The translations under genes were made by a program, and so were the position numbers. A model generated the notes under the pieces. It did not search any database. It saw only the letters and a list, made by a program, of their open reading frames with translations, and was not told the DNA's origin. Below, one piece after another: positions 35,579 through 47,859 of a DNA stretch of 64,000 bases. This DNA comes from Pogonophryne albipinna (lineage: Eukaryota; Chordata; Actinopteri; Perciformes; Artedidraconidae), in contig CM053243.1 of assembly GCA_028583405.1 (NCBI GenBank), positions 24,144,867 through 24,208,866 on the forward strand, given 5' to 3'. Position 1 is the stretch's first letter, and each line of letters begins with the position of its first letter.

Positions 35579-36429
35579 GGGGGGGCGCAACTTCCAACAG
35601 GAGTCATTTGGGGGGGCTCTTGGGAAAAAAGGTTGGGAACCCCTGATCTAGAGAATTTGAACGGCACTTATCATGGCTGCCACTGAGGGACTTCCGGGTC
35701 ATTTCACTCCGTTAGGAAGGTTCCTAAGCTAAATGGACTATTCGACTTCAGCCCAGCTGGAGTGCGCTAGAATTTGAAAATACAAAACCGGAAAAAATCT
35801 GCCACTTCCTTACAGAGCCCCTCCTCCAACACACACAAACTTGCAAATGACCAATGAGGGCACGAGATAAGCTTGTGCACAGATGGAAGGCTGAAAGGCA
35901 GGTAGGCCATCCAGTTATTTTAGCCGGGCCGGCTAAAATGATTGGTCATGCTTTTTACAGTACTACGGCTTCCACAGATTACATTTTTGTATGTATTTAT
36001 TGTCAAAGCATTTAATATATTCATTGCTATCGGGATGTTAAGAGCATTCCATGGAATATAACAAAAAGTGTTTCTGAAATAAATTACATACCCATTCATC
36101 CCAGTGAACCTTTAATATTTCCAAATATTCCACAAATAAAATAAAAGCATTTTATAAGCACAAATAATGACTTTATACAGTTTTAAATAATCTTGAAGAA
36201 TTGTAATTTAAATAGAGAGGGTGTCCTTAACAGTGTTTTAGGATTAAATCTCATTACCATATTATATTATTACCATATCTGGTTTATGATCCGAGTCATG
36301 ACAACAACAGTCCTTCCATATATCTGTCCAGGTCGTTCTGGATTATTCAACCCCCTGATTTAGGTAATTTAGAAACAGTATGTCTCCCGTAATCTATCTG
36401 ATATGTATAGTACTTTTTTATTGCTTTCA

Positions 36430-36633
36430 ATACATTTCAGTAAATTACATTACATTACATACATTTGTTAGACGCTTTTATCCAAAGCGTCTTACATACA
36501 TTCAGTACTGTGGACAATCCCCACAGGAGCAATTTGAGGTGAAGTGTTGACATGCTGACTGCAGTGGGACTCAAACTTGCTATCCCCTGATTCGAAGTCC
36601 AGCACACTACCCACTGAGCCACAGCCTCCCTAT
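36430..36633 (-). repeat. tRNA-derived SINE
   Basis: On the minus strand it starts with a tRNA-like head containing A box TGGCTCAGTGG (36613-36623) and B box AGTTTGAGTCC (36567-36577). These are RNA polymerase III promoter elements at tRNA-like spacing. The body contains GCTTTGGATAAAAGCGTCT, a segment widespread in fish SINEs, and it ends in TAATGTAATGTAAT repeats. The anticodon region resembles a serine tRNA but I am not sure. Family assignment (V-SINE type) is tentative. Confidence 0.75.
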
Positions 36634-36639
36634 ATATCC

Positions 36640-39600
36640 ACCTCTTAATGACATTAGAATACTTCAGTTCTACAAAATATAATCATTGTGTCTGCCTTTT
36701 GCATCGGCTTCTCCATTTCATTATAAGGTGTGCGCAGTAAAGTAATCCTGTAGTCCGACAATGGAGAGTGAGTGCTGCTCCCCGTAACAAGGCAGGGAGA
36801 TGAGTCATCAGCAGAAGTGCGGCTTGGAAATAAGGAATGTGGAGACTGTGGCCTCTGGCTGAGATGAAAACCTTTGGATCTGAGAAAGAGACACACTCCT
36901 GCACAACTAAGGTGACCCACAACAATCGCTGCATCTTCTGTTGTATCACTGAGCCTCCGCACAGTGCCATGAATTGATATTGTTATAATTGCTGGTGGCT
37001 CCAATACAGTTATTCACTGTAATAATAAACAAAGATGCCACCATTATCAACCCACGGTATTTTTTACCAGCAGCAACAGCAAAGCTTTTACCTTTTAAGT
37101 CTGTGTTTGTCATCATGTAATCCTGGAGACACCTACTGTAATGGGAACTACCACAGAAGCTGTTTTGTGTAATTTGCCAGGTGATTATAAGACGGTCTGT
37201 CTGTCTGTGGTTAGATTTTGCTAACGTGAAAGCTTTACAACCAGGAAAGATGGAGTAACAAAACATCACAGGTTAGGAATTGAGATTAAAATAAAGACTG
37301 AGCTATGTATTTCAAATGATATTAAAACATTATGTCTCAGAGCTTCTCTTCTTTACCCAAGAGTACATTCTTTACCCATATGTCTTATCTTTCTTTGGCG
37401 TAAAGAATAATCACATTTCAAGATTTTGACCTTTTTGTGACTTTATTTAAAATGCACTCTATGTCCTTATATTCCCTTTGAGAAAGAAAGTACTCAGGAC
37501 ATAGCTTCTATGCAGAGCTGTTTGCAGTTTACTGAGCATATGGCACACACATTGACAGTGAAGAGGTGGTTAATGCAGCAGGGTTTGTTTGAGAGATTTA
37601 GTTAATGTTTTGATTATTTGTTTCTGCTGTAGAAATGTGCCATCGGAACCTAATTATGATTTCAAGGCCTCTATCCTTCATCCACGCTCAAATTATAAAA
37701 CACAAATATTTCAAACAAGCGGTCATTGTAATTTCAATGAACAAATAATTGTATTTTTTATGGAAGAGAGGCTATTCATTCTTTAAATGTATAGTCCTAG
37801 TCTCAGTTTTCAATTAAATCCCATTTCAAAGCAGAAATAGATTTCAAGCAGAAAAGACATCGGCACTTTTCTTTTACGTCAAATAATAATACTTGTTTTC
37901 TACCCTTACTGAGTGTAAATCTCATATTGAGATTTTAAAGTGTTGTGGGTCAAGGAGCTTACTGATTATTGTACATATACATCAACTGAAGAATTGATGG
38001 TAAATAAACGAGCACAGACATACCAGTTCTCTGACAAAAGTCACTCCATTACCTCAGTGCAGTGACGTCAGTGTCTATATAAACAGCCCTGTGTTCTGTC
38101 ACACAGGGACGTCAGCCAACACCGCAGCCACTCTGAATCTGAATCTAAATAAAAGTGCTGCCTCTTTTTTTACATCATGCTGGAGGAATTTATAGTATGT
38201 GCATTATTGTTGCCAAATGGAAATGTCCCAAGTCATGCGTTCACATGATTCATAAGAGGAGGGTGAAATGATAAATGATGGAGCCGAGGGTTTGCCCTCC
38301 AACCTCCCAACATGATGCCTCACGATTAAGGTAATGCAATAAAGGTTTACTATGAGGATAGAGGGGCTGGTGAGTCATAGGTCAGCAGTGGGTGTAAGGT
38401 GAGAACATCGGAAAGCCTCAGGCGTTCAGGAAGATAATGAGGCCTCGTGCATCTCCAAAGTGCCCAACATTAAGAGTTATTACTTCCTCTGCTGCTGTAG
38501 CTACAAGCAACTTGTTCCATTCAGCGCCTCGGTACAACCGCTCTATAAACAATACGTGTACATGCAGACACACACACACACACACATGTACAAACAAACT
38601 GCTGACCCCACCTTGAATCCTTGTCTAATGTGAGAACCGAATTATAATTTCTACTGTTCCTTCACTCAATTATTTCAATTTCAGATATACCTCAAAGCTT
38701 TATTCATATCCATTTCAAAGCCATGCGTGCTAAACTATTTCACAAACATACTAATTGTACACGTTAAGATAAGAGCTAAACTTCTGCCTGATATTTCAGA
38801 GAGCTCTACAGAGATATACAGCTACGTTATTATTATGCGACAAACCAACACCAAAAATGAAATCCTTTGACTGGTTGTTTGTGAATCATTGCCTGGAGTT
38901 CAAATAAGTTAAGATTTAAACAACTCTACTGCAAAGAATTAAGAATAGCTGGAAAAAATCCACCACAGAGGCAATAAAATAATTCACAAAGTAGCGATAA
39001 TGAATCTGAAAGCTTGTTCCAGACATTGTTGAGGGTACATCAGGATGTTTTGAAGTCACATGACATGCAGGTCTGCTAGTCATACCAGCTAGCTTGTTGA
39101 ACAAGTTATTGGAAAAAGTAAATAAGACTTACTGAAACCTTAGTGCTTTATTAAAGTCAGTTTAATACTTCATTTACGATGTTGTTGTAGGATATTCATG
39201 TGAGACTCATTCAGAAATGTGTTTCTCACAATTAAAATATGTAAACTGGCATTTGCTAGCCGGATTTGACTCTTGCTCCCACTGCAGTTCCGGACAAGTT
39301 TCAATATTTACATGTTTCTGTGGCATCAAAACGCAGCAGACTTAACAAAAGAGAGATGAATATTGAGCAGAGCTCTTGCTTTGTTCTTCAAAACAAAACA
39401 CTTCCTCCTTCTCAAAATATCTGAAGTGCTCCCTCAGTGGAATTTGAAGCATTAACCAGCTTCGTCTTGTAACTGTCAAAACACTAAGTGTTGAGGGTCA
39501 GTGACGTTTTATAGGAATACCTGTTCTTCCATCACTATGCCTTTTTTTTCTTTTTATTTGTTGCACACATTACTGTAGTGCTACACTTTGTCAAGTGTCT

Positions 39601-40600
39601 CATATTCCTTGTCTTCATTATTGATAAATCACCAATTAACTTATTAAACATTTTCATTTTCCTAGAGCCTAATGTGACATCTTTAATTTGATTTGATCAA
39701 CCAAAATCAGAAACCTTAATACACTCCATTTACAGTTAATATAAAAACCGGTATAAAAACATACTTATACGAAACTGCTCAAAGATTGACTGATTTTGAA
39801 ACTAGCTCATAATATTTTCCCTTGAGTTGGACCTCCTTTTACATTTAATTTATTTATCTATTTTTGTTTGTGTGTCAGGAAAATGTATGAAAACGTTTTA
39901 AGCAGCATAAAACAATAAAAATAATTATTACTTAAAAAAATGCTTATTTTATTTATTTCATAGTTTTCAGATTGTACTATTCAAACTTAAGTTGCATCAC
40001 CCTGCATGCAGCCTAGTTGTACAAGTGGAATTATTATTAATTGTTGCTATTAATCAACAGCTCATCCACTATGCAATCATCCCATTGGCACATTTCTGCC
40101 TCCGTAATGAAAGCATCATTTTATGTCAAATAAGAGAAAAGCATAAGTAATAAAATGTTGTTCTTTTAGATTTTTGACTTTTGTTCTCATATGACAAGAA
40201 TAAATCTCTTCACTGATCCTGAATATTGTTCAAATCAGCCTGATCGCATTTCCTAGACCACTTTCAGTAGATTTTTGACACTTTATATTGTGTACTGTAC
40301 GTACATACACAACTTTATATCTCCTTAATTAGTCAGTGTTTAATTGCTGTTCCACAGTCATTCTTCCAGTTGTTGAATTTTGTTTTGCGGCTGAGCGGTA
40401 ATAAAATGTCAGTCTGTTAATGTGCCCTCCCACCATTCTAGACTATGACTCATATCTAAGCCTCACTGCAGAGAGTTATATGTGATGTGAATACTTAACA
40501 TGGCAACAATCCTAAACTTGTTTCTACACTTCAGCCTCTTAGTGACATGTACATATTTTATGAGTAAATCAGTGGGACATAGTGTTTGCTTTTAATATGT
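36640..40600. other. AT-rich non-coding DNA
   Basis: No gene recognised. It holds a short (CA)n tract at 38568-38586 and a promoter-like site at 38063-38115. The open frames at 36654-37269 lack family features. No transposon ends seen. Confidence 0.5.
38063..38115 (+). promoter_or_regulatory. Promoter-like cluster: two CRE motifs and a TATA box
   Basis: A palindromic cAMP response element TGACGTCA (38063-38070), TATATAAA (38076-38083) and a second GACGTCAG (38108-38115). A small inverted repeat CCCTGTG...CACAGGG lies between. An ATG at about 38177 opens only a short frame. No downstream gene is evident. Confidence 0.3.
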
Positions 40601-41130
40601 GAATTGTTGTGTCTCGTCAAATGTGTAAGTTATGTTTATGTATTTTTTCTGTCATTTCCTGTTTTATTTTGTATTTACCTCTTGTCTTTCATTTCAGGCC
40701 CTGTTTCTTCCTCCCCTTGTGTGTTTTTCCCGCCTTCATGAGTGTCTGCCCCGCCCCTGATTGTTTCCACCTGTTCCCACTCACCTCATGTTTAAATAGT
40801 CCTGTCTCTCCCCTGTCCTGTGTCAGTTCGTCTTGTTTGTTTCCTCGAATGGTCGTCCCAAGCCTCAGCTCTCAAAGGATCGCTTTTCACTCATGTCATG
40901 TTTTGTTATGTTTGTTTATTTTTGTTGGCTTAAAGTTTTTATTAAGTCCTCTCTTTGTTACGCTAGTTTTTTCCTCCTTGTGAGCGCTTTGTTATTTCCA
41001 CCACCTACGCTGTTAAGAGGAATTACCTGAACTGTGAAAATAATTACACTTTTGTTATTACATTCAAGACTTTGTCTCTGGGTCGTGCATTTGGGTTCAT
41101 CAGTTTGTGTCGAGGTCCTGACATGAATAT
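40600..41130 (+). repeat. Possible solo LTR of Gypsy-like type
   Basis: Pyrimidine-rich tract, AATTACACTTTTGTTATT region, then CTGGGTCGTGCATTTGGG and an end at CCTGACA. The order resembles the LTR at 42248-42627, but similarity is weak and the left edge is not clear. Confidence 0.35.
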
Positions 41131-41497
41131 ATCAACAACTTAACACCATGACAACGATAAGGATTCAGATATGATGGTATGTGACATGTGATTTCATGAA
41201 TGTATCCTACTTTTATTGGTTTGAAAGAGAAAAGTAATTGCTTGCATTTAGAAATCACAAATATGAGACATAACGCCACATATTTGTCTTGTGGGTTGCT
41301 TGTTTACTAATAAACATTATTATACTTTTATTTTTTTAAGCCTGCAAGTTGCTCTGTTATCGAGTGCTTTTTGAGAAGGGAGGGGGGCTGTTAGCTGGCC
41401 AACTGAAATAACTGTTGTTTGACGTCATGGCTTTATTTTTAGAAGGTAATATATGGGTGTGGAAGTGCCTTTTCATGTTTGAATCAAAATACAAACA

Positions 41498-41765
41498 CAT
41501 ACACACACACACCATTGTGTGTGTGTGTGGCCTAGCATTACTATACTTGTGGGGACCTAAATCTGTTTACACAGTCACGTGTGGGGACTCACCGCCCTTA
41601 TGGGGACACATTGGAGGTCCCCATGAGGGGAATCATTAATTTTAGGGTGAAGACTTGGTTAGGGTTAGGGTTAGGCATGTTATGGTTAAGGTTAGGATAA
41701 GTCTCCAGGAAATGCATGTAAGTGAATGTAATGTCCCCTGAAGTAATGTATACATGGTGTGTGTG
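41498..41765. repeat. Dispersed repeat with CA/GT ends and TTAGGG-like core
   Basis: CA repeats, then ACTTGTGGGGACCTAAATC, paired GGGGAC motifs, GGTTAGGGTTAGGGTTAGG at about 41660-41678 and a GTGTGTGTG end. The layout is that of a common teleost dispersed repeat, not a telomere relic. Confidence 0.5.
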
Positions 41766-42247
41766 CAAATTAAGTTTTGTTAACACTCAATTTAATAGGA
41801 TAAACACTGAGGAAAAACTAGTTCATATTTTTTTTACTCAACTTGGCTGAAATAATATCAAGAAAAAATAAATGGACCAACTCTGATTTTTAAGTTGAAG
41901 TCAGCTGACAGCTTTTGTATTATTAACAGTATTTTAATTGAAAATGGTGGTATTTATCATGCACTAATAAAGGAATTCAACTTCAATCAATGCTATACAT
42001 TATCTCCAAAAAGGTAAAAAAGTATCTTGGCTAACTCAGTTTGAAATCTGCAGGCCAATTTCAGGGGTAAGTTTATCCAAGTTTAGCTTTCATCCACATA
42101 ATAAAATCTATTTAAACCAATCACGTAAAGAGTTTCTATTGAAGACTTCTAGAACTTGAGCGAGTAGGTAATACAAACGTTTTGCAAAAGTAAATAGGCT
42201 ACACCAGGGGGGTATTCTACGAATCTAGTTCAACATATCCTGGATAT

Positions 42248-42627
42248 TGTCACGATCTGTCTGTGTTGTGTTTTGTCTTGTCTTTTTCTGCCTTTGGTTT
42301 CCTGTTTTATTTAGAAAAGTGTTCACCTCCTGTTTTGCCTGTTACTTTCTGTCTATTTTCCCTCCATGATTACCCGATTGTGTTCACCTGGTGCCCCTGT
42401 GTTTTCTTCTCCCTCTTCACCTGTCTCTTGTTTGTTTTGATTAGTCATGTGTGCATTTAGGTTCTGTGTTTTCTGTTAGTCTTTGTTAGTTCCTTGTTGT
42501 AGTTGGACGTTGTTCACGGGGTGAGAGTTCTGTTTTGTCCAAGTTTGTTTCATTTAAGCCTTGAAATAAAGGTGTTTTTTCTGAGAAATCTGCGTTTGGG
42601 TCCTACCTGCTTCGCTCATCCTTGACA
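42248..42627 (+). repeat. Gypsy-like LTR, 380 bp
   Basis: Starts TGTCACGATC and ends CCTTGACA, so TGTCA...TGACA ends. It contains a possible polyadenylation signal in TTGAAATAAAGG and CTGCGTTTGGGTCCTACC near the end. It is followed by a gag-like start ATGGGCCCAGCAGATTC (about 42644), as after a 5' LTR. No matching 3' LTR found in the window. Confidence 0.6.
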
Positions 42628-43944
42628 GAAATAACTAACCAAATATGGGCCCAGCAGATTCTTTTGAGCAGGAATTATTGGATTTTTCCTTTTTTTTTGG
42701 CTAACTGCTCTGATCGATGGAGGGGAGCGTCCGGGGTTCAGCAGCGAGAGGCAGCTCTGGCAGAGGCGCGCCAGATGGCTACGGAGAAGCCAGGCTTAGT
42801 GAAATTCTTACTTGGCTGGATTTTGGATTTCCTCTCGGTGTGTTATCCCCTGCCTGCAAGCCCCAGCCATGCATGCTGGCATGCCTCCCAATTCCCATTA
42901 TGACACCACACGCATCGGTGTGTTCCGTCTTGTCAACCCTTGCTTCGGCCCCAGCAGCCATGGTTCCGGCCCCAGTTCTGGCCCCAGCAGCCATGGTTCC
43001 AGCCCCAGTACAGGCCCCAGCAGCCATGGTTCCGGCCCCAGTTCTGGCCCCAGCAGCCATGGTTCTAGCCTCAGCCATGGTTTTGACTCCAGCCCCTCGT
43101 CTCCGGCCGACGCCAGCTCCCAGTGTCCTGTCGGCGTACCAGCCGACTCCAGCCCCCCGTGTCCTGTCGACATTCCGGCCGACTCCAGCCCCCCTTGTTC
43201 TGTTGGCGAACCGACCGTCTCAAGTCTCCTCTCAAGTCCCCTCTCAAGCCACATCTCCAGCTCCCTCTCGAGTCTCCTCTCCAGTTCCCTCTCAAGTCTC
43301 CTCTCCAGTTCCCTCTCGAGTCCCCTTTCAAGACACATCGCAAGTTCCCTCTCGAGTCCCCTCTCAAGTCACCCCTCCAGTCCCCTCTTGAGTCCACTGT
43401 CAAGACACTACGCAAGTTCCCCCTCCAGTCTCCTCTCGAGTCACCCCTCGAGTTTCCCTCTCGAGTCTCCTTTCGAGTTCCCTCTCGAGTCTCCTTTCGA
43501 GTTCCCTCTCGAGTCTCCTCTCGAGTCTCCTTTCGAGTTCCCTCTCGAGTCTCCTTTCGAGTTCCCTCTCTAGTTCCCTCTCTAGTTCCATCTCGAGTGT
43601 CCTCTCTAGTCCCCTCTCGAGTCCCCTTTTCTAGTTCCCCCTTGGTTCCCCTCTCGAGTCCCCTCTCAAGTCCCTACCCAATGTCCTGGGCCGTTGGAGG
43701 TTCCGCTGGGGGTCCCGCCGACTACTCCTCTGCCGGGGGTCTTGCCAACCCTATGTCCTGTGCCGTTGGAGGCCCCGCTGACTACTCCTCTGCCGGGGAG
43801 TCCCCCTTTTTGAACTCTGCCTTGCCCTGGGCCGTCCGCCCGAGACCCCTTCCGGGTCCTCCGCTGTGCCCCTGGGCTGTCAGCCCAAACCCGTCCTCCA
43901 GACCCCCTCCACCCACCCTGTTGGCCCTAGTTTTGTGTTTCTAA
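42628..43944 (+). pseudogene. Gag-like start followed by Pro/Ser-rich minisatellite region
   Basis: An ATG at about 42644 opens a short frame (MGPADSFEQELLDFS) that resembles the start of fish Gypsy gag and is lost at a T run. Downstream, 42951-43082 has four 33-bp units encoding APAAMVPAPVL. Positions 43215-43680 have shorter units built on CCCTCTCGAGTCTCCTTT-type sequence. Frames stay open on both strands because the repeats lack stops, giving up to 273 residues. I infer no protein. No protease, RT or integrase follows, so this is a non-autonomous or truncated element. Confidence 0.5.
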
Positions 43945-46822
43945 ACATAAAAAGAACAATACACTTGGACAGTAAGTTGTGCATTATTGCTAACTTATTT
44001 TATTAAATATGAAATAATATTTATAAATAGTATAACTGTTTAAGGCTCTACTATCCACTACCATAATAATGAAAATATGAATGAGAAAATGTGGGTCTGT
44101 TTCCGAATGTGCATCTTTGGGAAAATTCCTTGGAAAATATCAGACAGCCATTCAGTCAGTAGGGGGAGAAAACACTTCATCCCACTCTCAGCCTCTGAGC
44201 TCTCTCTGAGTTTCCTCCCCCATTGTAGGCAACACCATGAGTCAGAGAATGGCACATTGACATGAGTGGCATGGCAACCTCACAGGGAGTCAAAGATACA
44301 GCCTGGAGTCTATGTCACTGTCCAGATTTTGTGAATATATGTTCTACTTCAGGAACCCAATCGTAAATTGAACAAACTTTCAGAACACAACGTAACACAG
44401 AAACCAATTTACTGTTTGTGAACATATGAGCTGCCACAGCTGACAATCATAGCTCTCAGGAACTAAACAAAACTGAATCCTTTCAAACACAGGTGAGTAA
44501 TTTAGTTATGATTAATCCAGCTGGTCCAGAGAATCAAACCAGCAACCTACCATGACAGGAAGGAGGTCATTAGTAAGGAAGATTTGAAATGTCATAGATT
44601 TACACATCAGTACCATTTAATAAGTTGAAATATAATGTAAATGTATAATGCAAGAGTTGAATAACTTTTGTCATATTTTGATTTTCAGACAAACTTAGTA
44701 CAGATATTAAAAGTTGTGGCTATGTTTAGCATCTGGCAAATGTCAATCAAAATAAAAAATATAATATAAAGTAAATACTATTCATTCTACTCAAAGCAAC
44801 TATAGTAGGATAGTTTTGTATGGTTATATTTAGACGCTCTAAGCAGTGAGTTAAGATAAGTGTAACATTGTTGTAAAAAGTGACTTGAAACAGGAGTTTA
44901 CTGAAACTGAAACCCAATATTTCCCTAACCTTGGTGCTCTAGCTGCCTAATCTCGGACACAAACAGGACGTAAAGCCTCTCTCTGGTGTCAAAACCCTGA
45001 GTTGTACTAAACATCCCTAAACAAATAATAAGTACTATATTAAAACAATTCCAAGGGTTTCAAAAATGATAAATGTACCGCAAATTGAAAAGTGATCAAC
45101 AGTTGAACAATAGTCAGGTTGACAGGACACATTTCTTATACCAACTATCCATTTAACCACCTGAGAGAGTCGACATGGTGCTTCAGTTAATGTAGTACCT
45201 TTCACTCAGCTCCTTCTATCTGAACCTGCTGAAGGGATTGTGAAATAAATTCCTAAATGTCATGTTTTCCCACTTTGTATTTAGTCTAACTCAGCAGGCA
45301 TCTGTTTGAGTCTTGCTTTGACTCAGCTAGGAGGCGACAATGATATTTTCCTCTTTTAAATAAAGCTTACAACCAGATTCTGATTTAACCCCAAGACAGA
45401 GCATCCAGAGTGTCTTGGGATGTGCAAAGGGCAGAGGTCAAGATGACAGACAGAACGAGGGTCAGGCTGCAGATCAGAGACAGTCAAATAGGGAAAACTG
45501 AGGACATGCATGGTAAGTTAATAAAGTCAATGGTTCAGGTTTTACACAGAAATGTTGACCTCTTTGTCCGTCGAGTGCCTCTTAATCATTATGTGTTTTC
45601 AAATGATGCTTTTGAATGTAATAAACAAAATAAAGTTAAAATAACTTGTGAGGCTCAGTGTTGATTTGTGGCCCCTTTTCAAATAAACAGGTTAGCTTTC
45701 CCCCCTGTTTCCTGTCTTTATGCTAAGCTAACCAACTGCTGGCTATAGCTACATACTTTTCGCACAAACATGGGAGTAGTATCAATCTTCTTATCCAACT
45801 TTTAGTGAAAAAACTAAAACGCATATTCCTTAAAAATGTAGAATATTTATTTACGGAACAGCAGAACATTACAAATAATCAGCATGTTTCTGGCAACCTG
45901 AAATCATCTAAGTATTAGCTTTATCTTCTCCTCTTGTCCTCTGTTTTTGGCTTCACCAATTCCTGAAAAACACATTTGGACCTTTAGCAGCTAAATGATC
46001 CATTATCATGACTGAAAACATGGTGACGGGCTGCAAAACCAAAACAATGAGCTTAAAGGCGCTAACACACTCTGTAGAGCTGCTTCAAGAACATTTTAGC
46101 CAGAATAGTCAAAACTTGTGAATCTTGGCACAACTCTCACTGTAACAAGTTGTTTACCTGATAATGACAACAATTAGGAAAAAGGAAGACCTACTGACAA
46201 AACTTTGTGAAATAACACAAATAGATTACAAGAAATGCAACAAGGAGAACCATGATCTGCATAAAGAGCTGATGTTAATCTGTAACCCAAAATCGATTTG
46301 ATTAGTACATATGTTTTCTAAATATATGTTTGGTATTGGTTGTTTCATTGATCAAATGTATGATTTTAGTACTTAAAATCATACATATTTTGAGTCATTT
46401 CATAAAGTGTGTTTGGACAGCCTGCTGTCTGTAGTGTTTATGTTTTACTGTATTGGTTTAAGGAAACCTGTATACATGCAGTTTTACAAAACAAAGCATT
46501 ATAACGCTGAATAGATAAGTCAATGGGTCTGCAGTAAACCAGGGTGTATTCCAGTGAACCACGTATGCTCTAATCCGAAGATATAATACAACGAAAATGT
46601 GAATACATGAAATACAAATGAGGATGTTGCCATGTCAAAGCATGATATATGGGATAAATACAATGGCTCAATGCGTCTTAAAACCAATCAGAAAGCAAGG
46701 GCAGACTGAAAGTGAGATACGATTTCTATGCCTGCCTTTGCCATACTGTATATTCGGGAATGCATCCTAAATAACATGGAAGCTAAAAATAGAAAATAGG
46801 TGTAAATGGCATCACACACACA

Positions 46823-46880
<58 letters not shown>

Positions 46881-47605
46881 ACACAACACAGACATGTTGT
46901 GCATTTTAATTGTCTCACTGTTTGAAGTAACTCAAAGTGAATATGTGATTTGTCAATTGATTCTTTTTCTCCCAGGCTATGAATAAAATGCTTTAATTAT
47001 TGATGCTCTGACGTCAGATATCCGCTTGAATGTTGTATGTGGTGCATACCTCTTTCTCCGGGCAAGCTACTTCCCCCACCCCACTCTCAACCCAACAGCA
47101 CCCCAACCACCCCACCCCACCCCTCCCCAGCAGACAACCTCCTGCTCCCCTAGCTGAGCATGCTCTACCTGGCATGAATGGAACTTGAACGCGTTGCAGG
47201 CAGCTTGCAGACAGGCGTCAACCAATTGGAAGGAAGTTAATATTAAGTCTGTCTCTCCATATCTGCCAGCCCTCATCTCTGTGTACTGCAATCCTCCCCA
47301 CTAGAGGCTTGTCTGTGCCATGCCATCGTAGCACTGCTCCACTGTTGAGCAACTGGTATCTCTGGTAAACTGCATGTCAAAGAGCTGGCTTGTTAACGTT
47401 TTAGTTAGTTATTTTTGCCAAGATTACAATTTCTGAGATTGTTTTCCCCTAGCAATGCAGACTAGTGTAGTTTTTTTCCATTAAAAAATTATAATTTATT
47501 GATATTCTTTTCAGTTCTGGTCTGAAATCTTGTAGAGAAAGCAATAAGGGGAGAAATGAAAAACCACTTTGTGTCCACCCTGCTAGGGTTGTGTTATTTG
47601 TTTTC
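43945..47605. other. AT-rich non-coding DNA
   Basis: No gene recognised. It contains a dispersed repeat at about 45660-45850 (TTTATGCTAAGCTAACC, related to 25.0-25.5 kb), a (CA)n tract at 46813-46874 and a C-rich patch at 47070-47150. A short ATG frame with a GTAAGT donor at 45443-45512 is noted in the findings. Confidence 0.5.
46813..46874. repeat. (CA)n microsatellite with one interruption
   Basis: About 30 CA units with a single TA interruption. Confidence 0.97.
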
Positions 47606-47859
47606 CATACCATAACATGACATACCATGACATGACATAACGTAACGTAACATGACATAATATGACATTACATAACATGGCATACCATGACATAACATGA
47701 CATAACATAACATAACATAACATGACATAACATAACATGGCATAACATGACATGACATACCATGACATGACATGACATAACATACCATGACATACCATGA
47801 CATAACATGACATAACATAACATGACATGACATAACATGACATACCATAACTTAACGTG
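47606..47859. repeat. Pentanucleotide microsatellite, ATAAC/ATGAC/ATACC mix
   Basis: About 250 bp of 5-bp units such as CATAA, CATGA and CATAC. The Met/Cys/His-rich open frames across it are artefacts. Intermixed unit variants suggest an older tract than the TG repeat at 1.5 kb. Confidence 0.95.

Larger units (their letters stand above)
30049..35645. mobile_element. Second hAT-type element, directly adjacent, interrupted by a LINE
   Basis: Ends CAGTGTTTCCCAACCTGGGG and, reversed from the right end, CAGGGGTTCCCAACCTT. The same octamer ATCTAGAG flanks it at 30041-30048 and 35646-35653. The left octamer is shared with the neighbouring 358-bp MITE. Own sequence is about 30049-30700 and 35579-35645 and has no transposase. 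Confidence 0.88.
27771..35753. mobile_element. TIR element Y with 3-bp target duplication, hosting four insertions
   Basis: Terminal inverted repeats GGTTGCGGTCGGATAATCC and, reversed from the right end, GGCTGAAGTCGAATAGTCC. The 3-bp duplication is CAG. Own sequence is 27771-28525, 29531-29674 and 35654-35753, about 1 kb, with no recognisable transposase. A 3-bp duplication fits several superfamilies; the TIR does not decide. It contains three hAT-type elements, one of which contains the L2 LINE. Confidence 0.7.
27741..36111. mobile_element. MITE P, second copy, split by element Y
   Basis: TTAA at 27737-27740 and 36112-36115. The left fragment (27741-27770) and the right fragment (from 35751) are the reverse complement of the two parts of the copy at 21.5 kb. 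The sequence breaks at AAATCAG and resumes at CAGCTGG. With one CAG removed it reads like the complete copy (AAACCAGCTCGAG). About 7.98 kb of inserted DNA lies between. Confidence 0.85.

Noticed and set aside
41655..41680. TTAGGG repeats as an interstitial telomere
   Set aside because: Only about three units, embedded in a common dispersed fish repeat with GGGGAC motifs.
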